From NCBI GenBank assembly GCA_036566745.1, contig DATCVR010000397.1, positions 1 through 5,318 on the forward strand: a DNA stretch of 5,318 nucleotides. The letters are read 5' to 3'. Origin of the DNA: DATCVR01 sp036566745 (lineage in GTDB: Bacteria; Actinomycetota; Actinomycetes; Jiangellales; Jiangellaceae). The position numbers and the translations under genes are program-made. The notes beneath the pieces are model-generated. The model made no database searches. It worked only from the letters and a program-made list of their open reading frames with translations, and was not told the DNA's origin. This document shows, piece after piece, positions 1 to 5,318 of this stretch (positions are counted from its first letter, which is position 1; each line of letters begins with the position of its first letter).

Positions 1-3
1 AAC

Positions 4-10
4 GGAGAAG
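4..10 (+). promoter_or_regulatory. Ribosome binding site of the VWA gene
   Basis: GGAGAAG lies 3 bases before the ATG at 14, and its GGAG core (4-7) is 6 bases before it. This is a good Shine-Dalgarno match and fixes the start, which also gives a proper signal peptide. The promoter must lie outside the window. Confidence 0.8.
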
Positions 11-13
11 CAC

Positions 14-1960
14 ATGTACCGACGTCTGACCGCGGCCGCCGCCATCACGGCGCTCGCGTTCGCCGCTGCCGTGCCGGCGGTGGCGGCCGAGACCACCGAC
101 CAGCCCGCCGGAGCCACCGAGGGCGGCAGCGGCCGCCTCGAGCTGGTCCTCGACGCCTCCGGCTCGATGGCCGAGGAGGCCCAGGGCGGCACCCGCATCG
201 ACATCGCCAAGGAGTCGCTCAACCAGGTCATCGAGCAGCTGCCCGAGAACGCTCCGGTGGGCCTGCGGGTCTACGGCGCCACCATCGACACCGGCCCGGG
301 GTCGTGCGAGGACTCGCAGCAGGTCGTCGAAATCGGCACCGGCAACCGCGACGACCTGCGCGCCGCGGTCGCGTCGTACACCCCGCTCGGTGAGACCCCG
401 ATCGCCTACGCGCTGCAGGAGGCCGCCAAGGACCTCGGCTCCGAGGGCCAGCGCACCATCGTGCTGGTCTCCGACGGCGAGCCCACCTGCGAGCCCGACC
501 CGTGCGTCGTCGCCGCCGACCTGGCCGCCCAGGGCATCGATCTCAAGATCGACGTGGTCGGGCTGAGTGTCGACGCCGCCACCCGCGACAAGCTGAGGTG
601 CATCGCCGAGAACGGCAACGGCACCTACTACGACGCCGACGACGCCGAGACCCTCACCCAGTCGCTCACCCAGATGTCCACGCGTGCCTTCCGGCCGTTC
701 GAGGTCAGCGGCATCCCGGTGGCCGGGGGCGCCGAGCCGGCTGCCGCCACCGAGCTCCGCAACGGCCAGCAGTACGTCGACACCGTGCCCACCGGCGAGA
801 CGCCCCTCTACTACAGCGTGAAGCGCACCGTGCCCGGCTCCACCCTCCACTTCGGCACCACGCTGCGCTCGGTCCGTGGCGGACAGTCGTTCTTCGACGT
901 CGAGGCTCTCACCAGCGACGGCACCTCCTGCGAGCGCCACGACGGCATGAGCAGCGATCTGTGGGGCAGCCGGGCCCTGCTGCCCGGTGCGGTCGATACC
1001 TGGAAGCTCGACCCGGAGGACGTCTGCAACACCGCCGACGAGATCATCTTCTCGGTGGTCCAGAACGGCACCGACCTCAGCGGAGCCCCCTTCGAGATCG
1101 CGGTCTACGAGGAGGCTCCGGTCGACCCCCACGCCGACCTGCCGCCCGCCGAGACCAGCGTGACGTGGACCGCGATGGACTCCTCCAGCCCCACCGCTGG
1201 CGTGGTCCCGGGTACGAGCATCTCCGACGCGCCCGTCCTCGAGCCGGGCGCCTACGACCTGCAGATCCTCACCGGCGAGACGCAGGTCTTCGCGGTGCCG
1301 CTCGACTGGGGCCAGCACCTCCAGTTCCAGGCCGTCAGCGCTCCGCGTACCGGCGCCCTCGACGAGGCGATGCAGGACACGGCCACGATGAACGCCCGGG
1401 TCATCGGCCCGGTGCGTGAGGAGAACAGCGTCCTGCTCGGCATCTCCGACGAGCCGGAATGGGCCGACCTGGGCCAGAGCGTCGGCGAGGGCGAATCCCT
1501 CAGCGCCGGCGGTGCGACCCCGAAGGTCTCCTACCTCAACCGCACCGACCCCGAGGTCGCCGCGGCCGCTCTGCCGGGCTACCGCTTCGTCGAGGTCAAC
1601 TTCAGCGGCGGCAGCGACTCCGAGACCTACCTGCTGCCCTACACGCTCACCGTCGACGTCATCGGCACCGCCGGCGAGGGTGCGCCGGAGTACGCCGACG
1701 CCGACGGCCTGACCACGCCGGTGCCCTCCCCCGCCGAGATGATCGTCCCGGCCGCCGACACGACGGACGAGAACGGCGACGAGCCCGCCTCGACGGAGTC
1801 CCCCGCGGGCGACTCGGGGACCGAGACCGACCAGGTCGACGACGTGGCCGCCGAGCAGGACTCGGGTCTGCCGATCGCACCGCTCCTGCTCGGGCTGGGC
1901 GGGATCGTCCTGCTCGTGGGCGGTGGGCTGGCCGTGGCCAAGGCGGTGCGCCGGTCGTGA
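14..1960 (+). CDS. Secreted, membrane-anchored VWA (MIDAS) domain protein
   Basis: A 648-residue extracytoplasmic protein. Residues 1-25 form a signal peptide (YRR, then an Ala-rich core, with a likely cut after A24 or A25). Residues about 41-225 are a von Willebrand factor A domain with a complete MIDAS metal site: DASGSM (D47, S49, S51), the Thr of GETP (T128) and the Asp of VSDGEP (D154). The next 330 or so residues look beta-rich and match nothing I recognise. An acidic, Ser/Thr/Pro-rich linker (about 555-617) leads to one membrane helix (about 619-643) and a short basic tail (RRS), giving an outside-facing anchored protein. Six cysteines (C98, C159, C164, C196, C306, C338) all lie outside and could form disulfides. 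VWA domains usually bind proteins through Mg2+ or Ca2+; the ligand here is unknown. The ATG at 14 is supported by a ribosome binding site. The gene converges on the kinase gene. Confidence 0.93.
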   Translation: MYRRLTAAAAITALAFAAAVPAVAAETTDQPAGATEGGSGRLELVLDASGSMAEEAQGGTRIDIAKESLNQVIEQLPENAPVGLRVYGATIDTGPGSCEDSQQVVEIGTGNRDDLRAAVASYTPLGETPIAYALQEAAKDLGSEGQRTIVLVSDGEPTCEPDPCVVAADLAAQGIDLKIDVVGLSVDAATRDKLRCIAENGNGTYYDADDAETLTQSLTQMSTRAFRPFEVSGIPVAGGAEPAAATELRNGQQYVDTVPTGETPLYYSVKRTVPGSTLHFGTTLRSVRGGQSFFDVEALTSDGTSCERHDGMSSDLWGSRALLPGAVDTWKLDPEDVCNTADEIIFSVVQNGTDLSGAPFEIAVYEEAPVDPHADLPPAETSVTWTAMDSSSPTAGVVPGTSISDAPVLEPGAYDLQILTGETQVFAVPLDWGQHLQFQAVSAPRTGALDEAMQDTATMNARVIGPVREENSVLLGISDEPEWADLGQSVGEGESLSAGGATPKVSYLNRTDPEVAAAALPGYRFVEVNFSGGSDSETYLLPYTLTVDVIGTAGEGAPEYADADGLTTPVPSPAEMIVPAADTTDENGDEPASTESPAGDSGTETDQVDDVAAEQDSGLPIAPLLLGLGGIVLLVGGGLAVAKAVRRS

Positions 1961-1982
1961 CCCGCGACGCGGAGCCGACCGG
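1951..1982. terminator. Possible bidirectional hairpin between convergent genes
   Basis: CCGGTCG (1951-1957) is the exact reverse complement of CGACCGG (1976-1982). Between them CCGC (1962-1965) and GCGG (1969-1972) can pair around a GAC loop, so the whole stretch can form two stacked stems. It spans the VWA stop codon and almost all of the 28-base gap before the kinase stop. Neither side has a run of T, so it is not a classical intrinsic terminator, but U-less hairpins between convergent genes are proposed in actinomycetes. Short GC-rich inverted repeats also arise by chance in such DNA, so the call is tentative. Confidence 0.35.
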
Positions 1983-1988
1983 GACGCG

Positions 1989-2987
1989 CTAGTCCCAGAG
2001 CACGACAGCACCGATCAGCAGCCCGAGGCCGACCACCACACTGGTCAGGCCGAGGGCTGCTGCTCGTGTGCGCCACCATCGCGCCGGCTTCCGGTCCGGG
2101 CTGGATGCCGCCGCGCCCGGGTGAGGCTCCGCCCCGTCCCATCCTGGCGCGGGGAGGTGTTCGAGCACCTCGATGTCGAGCCCGTCGTCGTCGGGCACCG
2201 CATCGGGCCCGGGCAGCCGGCCGGTGTCCCGCAGCCAGTCGCGGGCCTCGGCCGCCGACAACGGACGCTGGTCGGGATCGGCGGCGCTCAGCCGGACTGC
2301 CAGCGCCCACAGCACGGGATCGACGTCGTCGGGCGGCCCCGCCGCGTCGACGACCGGCCCGCCGGACGGCGGTTCCTCGCCGGTCAGCATCTCGATCATG
2401 ACGACACCCGCGGCCCAGACGTCCTGGCGCGGGTCGGGGTCGGCACCCTCGGCCTGCTCGGGCGCCTGGTACCCGGAGGTGCCCAGGACGGTGTGTGCCC
2501 GGGTCATCCGCGGCTCGTCGAGAGGAACCGCCACGCCGAAGTCGCCGAGGCGCAGGTGGGGACGGCCGCGGCCGGTGGGCTCGAGCAGGATGTTGGCCGG
2601 CTTGACGTCGCGATGGACCAGCCCGGCGTCGTGGACCTCGCCCAGCGCGACCAGGAGCTGGTCGAGCAGGACGGCCGCCCACTCCGGTGGCAGCCGGCCG
2701 AAGTCGCCGATCAGCGTCGCCAGCGAACCGCCTCGGACCAGGTCCATGGTGAACAGCACGCGGTCGTCCTCGCCGGCCCAGCCGCGCGGCGTGACGCAGT
2801 GGGGATGCTCGACCCGCATCGTCTGCTCGCGGACGAACCGGATCAGGGACTCGGCGTCGACCTGGCGGAGCACCTTGGCCGCGCGATGGACCTCGTCGCG
2901 GCGGTCCCAGACCAGCCAGACCGTACCCATGCCGCCGCGGCCGATCGGTTCGAGCAGCTCGTAACGACCGGCGAACACCTCACCCAT
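1989..2987 (-). CDS. Hanks-type Ser/Thr protein kinase with C-terminal membrane anchor
   Basis: A 332-residue protein kinase. The catalytic domain (about 8-255) has every key element: glycine loop GRGGMG (16-21), the AAK lysine K38, a likely helix-C Glu at E54, HRDVKPAN (125-132, catalytic D127), DFG (149-151), an activation segment with T162, T166 and T170, APE (175-177), the helix-F Asp (D189) and the late Arg (R241). It should therefore be active and phosphorylate Ser/Thr. An acidic, Pro/Gly-rich linker (about 256-300) leads to a basic patch (RKPARWWRTR) and one membrane helix (about 309-330); the protein ends two residues later. The kinase thus faces the cytoplasm and, unlike PknB-type enzymes, has no PASTA or other outside sensor. 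The ATG at 2987 is where kinase homology begins; upstream sequence in this frame is a shadow of the HTH gene. Its start overlaps the HTH stop by 8 bases, so the two are probably translated together. Confidence 0.95.
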   Translation of the reverse strand: MGEVFAGRYELLEPIGRGGMGTVWLVWDRRDEVHRAAKVLRQVDAESLIRFVREQTMRVEHPHCVTPRGWAGEDDRVLFTMDLVRGGSLATLIGDFGRLPPEWAAVLLDQLLVALGEVHDAGLVHRDVKPANILLEPTGRGRPHLRLGDFGVAVPLDEPRMTRAHTVLGTSGYQAPEQAEGADPDPRQDVWAAGVVMIEMLTGEEPPSGGPVVDAAGPPDDVDPVLWALAVRLSAADPDQRPLSAAEARDWLRDTGRLPGPDAVPDDDGLDIEVLEHLPAPGWDGAEPHPGAAASSPDRKPARWWRTRAAALGLTSVVVGLGLLIGAVVLWD

Positions 2988-3441
2988 CGGCGGCCTGCCG
3001 CAGCAGCTCGGCCAGGGCGGCGTGGTCGGCGGCCAGGAGGCGCGATGCCGAGCGCAGTTCGTCGCGGGTGGCCACCCGGCGTAGCTGGACCGGCAGCGGC
3101 TCGGCCTCGTCTGGGCGGGTGGCGCTGACGGTACTGAGCTTGCGGGTCTCGGCCTGGATCTGTTCGAGGCGCCGCTCGAGCTCGGATCCGCTGGGCACGG
3201 TGGCACCGTCGGCGAGGTCGATCAGGGCGGTGAGCCGGCCGACCACGGCCGGATTGCCGATCTTGATGCGCTGGCCGGTGACGAGCTGCGACAGCATGGC
3301 CGGCGAGAGCCCCAGGACCGAGGCGATCCGGCGCTGCGTGAGCCCGAGGCGGTCGCGGATCCGCCCGACCAGGGCTGCCGCGCTCTCGCCGTACACCTCG
3401 ACCTGCTGGGCGAGGTTGCGCTCGATCGTTTCGTCGTCCAC
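2980..3441 (-). CDS. XRE-like helix-turn-helix DNA-binding protein
   Basis: A 153-residue cytoplasmic protein. Residues about 24-72 form a Cro/C1 (XRE)-type helix-turn-helix: RIRDRLGLTQRRIASVLG carries the first helices and SPAMLSQLVTGQRIKIGNP the recognition helix and the following turn. An N-terminal helix (1-22) precedes it. The C-terminal half has a charged helix (SELERRLEQIQAETRK, about 85-101), a Ser/Thr-rich stretch (STVSATRP, about 103-110) and a Leu/Ala-rich final helix (about 125-151), perhaps for dimerisation or for contact with the kinase. It probably binds DNA as a regulator; the target is unknown. The GTG start at 3441 has an excellent ribosome binding site. The gene sits 52 bases after the ABC-F stop and overlaps the kinase start. 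The Ser/Thr-rich stretch would be a natural phosphorylation site for that kinase, but this is inference. Confidence 0.9.
   Translation of the reverse strand: MDDETIERNLAQQVEVYGESAAALVGRIRDRLGLTQRRIASVLGLSPAMLSQLVTGQRIKIGNPAVVGRLTALIDLADGATVPSGSELERRLEQIQAETRKLSTVSATRPDEAEPLPVQLRRVATRDELRSASRLLAADHAALAELLRQAADG
2988..2999 (-). promoter_or_regulatory. Weak ribosome binding site of the kinase, inside the HTH gene
   Basis: Read on the minus strand, GGCAGG (2999-2994) sits 6 bases before the kinase ATG (2987-2985). It is only a partial Shine-Dalgarno match. The HTH stop TGA (2982-2980) lies just inside the kinase gene, giving the junction ATGGGTGA. A weak site combined with an overlap is what translational coupling looks like: ribosomes finishing the HTH protein would restart on the kinase. 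Confidence 0.5.
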
Positions 3442-3448
3442 TCGATGA

Positions 3449-3453
3449 CCTCC
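3449..3453 (-). promoter_or_regulatory. Strong ribosome binding site of the HTH gene
   Basis: On the minus strand GGAGG (3453-3449) lies 7 bases before the GTG at 3441-3439. This decides the start in favour of the GTG over the ATGs at 3476 and 3458, which are in another frame and have no such site. A strong site here, in contrast to the weak one before the kinase, suggests the HTH protein is made in excess over the kinase. Confidence 0.8.
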
Positions 3454-3493
3454 GGCATTTCGTCGTAGGCGAGCATCCCACGGCCGCCGCCGG

Positions 3494-5170
3494 TCAGCGG
3501 GCGCGGGCCACGCGTCCTTCGTCCCAGACCGGGTGGGGACTCTCGTAGACGGTGCCGTCGGCGCCGAACACCAGGTATCGGTCGAATCCGCGGGCGAACC
3601 AGCGGTCGTGGGTGACGGCGAGCACCGTCCCCTCGAAGGCGTTCAGGCCGTCCTCGAGGGCTTCGGCCGAGACGAGGTCGAGGTTGTCCGTGGGCTCGTC
3701 GAGCAGCAGCAGGGTGGCACCGGAGAGTTCGAGCAGGAGGATCTGGAAGCGCGCCTGCTGGCCGCCGGAGAGCGAGTCGAACGCCTGCTCGGCGGCGTAG
3801 GCGAGCTCGTAGCGATCGAGCGCGCGGCTGGCCTCCTCACGGGGCTTACCGGAGCGCCGTCCGTCGCCGCGGTGGAGGATCTCCAGCAGCGTCCGGCCGG
3901 CCAGCTCGGGGTGTTCGTGGGTCTGGGCGAACCACCCCGGGCGGACCCGCGCACCGAGCCGGGCCAGGCCGGTGTGGTTCACCGCGGGGATCGGGACGTC
4001 GTCGACGGGCTCGTGCTCTCCCTCGGGGTCGGAGCCGCCGGCCGCCAGCAGCCGCAGGAAGTGGGACTTGCCCGAGCCGTTGGAGCCGAGGACGGCCACC
4101 CGCTCGCCGTACCAGACCTCGAGGTCGAAGGGGCGCATCAGCCCGGTGAGCTCGAGCCGTTCGCAGACCACCGCACGCTTGCCGGTACGGCCGCCGCGCA
4201 GGCGCATCGAGAGCTCCTGTTCGCGCGGCTGGTCCTCGGGCGGGCCGGCGTCCTCGAACCGGCGCAGCCTGGTCTGGGCGGCCTGGTACCGCTTGGCCAT
4301 GTCGGAGTTGTAGGCGGCCTTCTGCTTGTACATCTGCACCAGCGCCTTGAGCCTGGCGTGGTCCTCGTCCCAGCGGCGGCGCAGCTCCTCGAGCCGGGCG
4401 AACCGGTCGCGCCGCGCCTCGTGGTACGTGGCGAATCCGCCGGGGTGGACCCATGCGGTGTTGCCGGCGGCCCCGAGCTCGACCGTGGCGATGCGGGTGG
4501 CGGTGCGGGCCAGCAGCTCGCGGTCGTGGCTGACGAAGAGGACCGTCTTCGGTGTCTCGACCAGGCGCTCCTCGAGCCAGCGCTTGGCCGGGACGTCGAG
4601 GAAGTTGTCCGGCTCGTCGAGGAGGAGGACGTCGTCCGGCCCACGCAAGAGCGCTTCGAGGACGAGCCGCTTCTGCTCGCCGCCGGAGAGGGTGGCGACC
4701 TCCCGCCACCGGCACCGCTCGAATGGCACGCCGAGTGCGGCGGTGGTGCAGACGTCCCAGAGGACCTCGATCTCGTAGCCCCCGGCGTCGGCCCACTCGG
4801 CCAGGGCCCCCGCGTAGGCCATCTGGGTGGCTTCGTCGTCGCGGTCCATCATCGCCAGCTCGGCGGCGTCGACCGCGGCCGCGGCGTGACGTACGCGAGG
4901 TGGTGCGACCGATAGCAGCAGCGCACGGATGTCGGTGGCACCCCGCGAGACGAACTGGCGCATCACGCCCAGCCCGCCGCTGCGGGTGACCGCGCCCTCG
5001 TCGGGGTCGACGTCGCCGGCCACGATGCGCAACAGGGTGGTCTTGCCCGATCCGTTGGCGCCGACCAGGGCCACTTTCGCACCGTCGCCGACCCGGAAGG
5101 AGATGTCGTCGAGCAACACGCGGCCGTCAGGCAGCGTGAAGGAGACGGAGTTGAGATCGACGTGGCCCAC
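3494..5170 (-). CDS. ABC-F subfamily ATP-binding protein
   Basis: A 558-residue soluble ATPase with two ABC domains in one chain and no membrane helices, so not a transporter. NBD1 has Walker A GANGSGKT (37-44), signature LSGGEQ (161-166), Walker B with DEP (185-187) and the switch His in SHDR (H215). A charged, probably helical linker follows (about 250-325, including RLEELRRRWDEDHARLKAL), matching the P-site tRNA interaction motif of ABC-F proteins. NBD2 has GSNGSGKS (362-369), LSGGQQ (467-472), DEP (491-493) and THDR (H521). ABC-F proteins bind the ribosomal E site and act as translation factors or antibiotic-resistance (ribosome protection) factors; which applies here cannot be told. The loops after Walker B read DEPDNFLD and DEPTDNLD instead of DEPTNHLD. 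I chose the GTG at 5170 because family homology starts there (GHVDLNSVSF); the in-frame GTG at 5221 would add 17 basic/Gly-rich residues. Neither start has a clear ribosome binding site. It lies 52 bases upstream of the HTH gene. Confidence 0.94.
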   Translation of the reverse strand: MGHVDLNSVSFTLPDGRVLLDDISFRVGDGAKVALVGANGSGKTTLLRIVAGDVDPDEGAVTRSGGLGVMRQFVSRGATDIRALLLSVAPPRVRHAAAAVDAAELAMMDRDDEATQMAYAGALAEWADAGGYEIEVLWDVCTTAALGVPFERCRWREVATLSGGEQKRLVLEALLRGPDDVLLLDEPDNFLDVPAKRWLEERLVETPKTVLFVSHDRELLARTATRIATVELGAAGNTAWVHPGGFATYHEARRDRFARLEELRRRWDEDHARLKALVQMYKQKAAYNSDMAKRYQAAQTRLRRFEDAGPPEDQPREQELSMRLRGGRTGKRAVVCERLELTGLMRPFDLEVWYGERVAVLGSNGSGKSHFLRLLAAGGSDPEGEHEPVDDVPIPAVNHTGLARLGARVRPGWFAQTHEHPELAGRTLLEILHRGDGRRSGKPREEASRALDRYELAYAAEQAFDSLSGGQQARFQILLLELSGATLLLLDEPTDNLDLVSAEALEDGLNAFEGTVLAVTHDRWFARGFDRYLVFGADGTVYESPHPVWDEGRVARAR

Positions 5171-5248
5171 GACGACCCAGTCTCGTCGCGGCCCGCCACC
5201 ACGTCCATGCGTTTTCCGCACCGTCGTGACGCGGGGCCGAGCGCGGCG
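5171..5248. other. ABC-F upstream region, no clear promoter
   Basis: This stretch lies between the ABC-F start and the tandem repeat. On the minus strand I see no convincing -10 or -35 boxes and no strong Shine-Dalgarno site; the only A-rich spot is GGAAAA (5217-5212). The ABC-F reading frame stays open through it, with a GTG at 5221 as an alternative start. The ABC-F promoter is therefore either in this GC-rich stretch but unrecognisable, or beyond the window. Confidence 0.4.
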
Positions 5249-5318
5249 GTGCGGGCCGTCGGCTCCGGCGGGTGCGGCGTGCGGGCCGTCGGCTCCGGCG
5301 GGTGCGGCGTGCGGGCCG
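5249..5318. repeat. 30-bp tandem repeat running off the window edge
   Basis: A 30-bp unit beginning GCGGGCCGTC and ending GGTGCGGCGT occurs at 5251-5280 and 5281-5310, identical, and restarts at 5311-5318. Period-30 identity extends left to 5249, so 70 bases are perfectly periodic (about 2.3 copies). Each unit holds a small inverted repeat (GCCG/CGGC). The unit is a multiple of three and contains no stop in any of the six frames, so copy changes would not shift a frame. It lies 5' of the ABC-F gene; the true copy number is unknown because the array meets the window end. No spacers, so not CRISPR. Confidence 0.9.

Noticed and set aside
1639..2682. Minus-strand frame (347 codons) across the kinase and VWA ends
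   Set aside because: The translation is Arg/Pro/Ala-rich, without domains, and it conflicts with two well-supported genes.
1923..3128. Long open plus-strand frame (401 codons) opposite the kinase
   Set aside because: Same register effect with the kinase codons; composition is Arg/Gln/Val-rich with no domain, and it would overlap the VWA end.
2988..3206. Upstream extension of the kinase frame by 73 codons
   Set aside because: It lies inside the HTH gene in another frame, has Pro/Ser/Arg-rich shadow composition, and kinase homology starts at the ATG at 2987.
3222..3476. Frame starting MLAYDEMPEVIEW before the HTH gene
   Set aside because: The first dozen residues look protein-like, but there is no ribosome binding site and the rest is a shadow of the HTH gene. 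It could be a chance upstream frame; a frameshifted HTH start is less likely because the GTG has a near-ideal site.
3533..4915. Long open plus-strand frame (460 codons) opposite the ABC-F gene
   Set aside because: It is in exact codon register with the ABC-F gene, so a stop would need a TTA, CTA or TCA codon in that gene; these are rare at high GC. It is an antisense shadow with no recognisable domain.
5226..5318. Plus-strand gene starting at GTG 5226 and leaving the window
   Set aside because: No ribosome binding site, and the product would be only Arg-rich sequence plus the repeat (GPSAPAGAAC units); it cannot be supported from this window.
5249..5318. CRISPR array or origin repeats
   Set aside because: The copies are directly adjacent with no spacers and very GC-rich, unlike CRISPR repeats or DnaA-box iterons.

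Overview
The window is GC-rich (roughly 70% by eye), with codons ending almost always in G or C. It has Shine-Dalgarno-like starts, a Hanks-type Ser/Thr kinase, and an ABC-F protein with a characteristic actinobacterial sequence. This points to an actinomycete (Actinomycetota), perhaps a Nocardioides- or Streptomyces-like lineage; the genus cannot be fixed from the sequence alone. There is no sign of a phage, insertion sequence, integrase, tRNA, rRNA or CRISPR array. It reads as a compact chromosomal stretch.

Layout: (1) 14-1960, plus strand: a secreted, C-terminally membrane-anchored von Willebrand factor A (VWA) protein with an intact metal-binding MIDAS motif. Only 13 bases lie before it, enough to show its ribosome binding site. 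(2) 1961-1988: a 28-base convergent gap, with a possible two-stem hairpin (1951-1982) that also covers the end of the VWA gene. (3) 1989-2987, minus: a Ser/Thr protein kinase with a complete catalytic domain and a single transmembrane helix at its extreme C-terminus, with no extracellular sensor domain. (4) 2980-3441, minus: a small helix-turn-helix DNA-binding protein whose stop overlaps the kinase start by 8 bases. (5) 3494-5170, minus: a two-domain ABC-F ATPase, 52 bases upstream of the HTH gene. (6) 5171-5318: upstream region of the ABC-F gene, ending in a 30-bp tandem repeat that runs off the window edge.

The three minus-strand genes are close enough to be one transcript (ABC-F, then HTH, then kinase), although a promoter inside the ABC-F gene for the HTH-kinase pair is equally possible. 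The HTH-kinase pair looks translationally coupled, which suggests that the membrane-tethered kinase and the DNA-binding protein work together, most simply with the HTH protein as kinase substrate or partner. The VWA gene is convergent, so any link with the pair is by neighbourhood only. The ABC-F protein most likely acts on the ribosome and may be an unrelated neighbour.

The points most worth a second look are the HTH/sensor-less kinase pair, the terminal 30-bp repeat that keeps the ABC-F reading frame open to the window edge, and the convergent hairpin.
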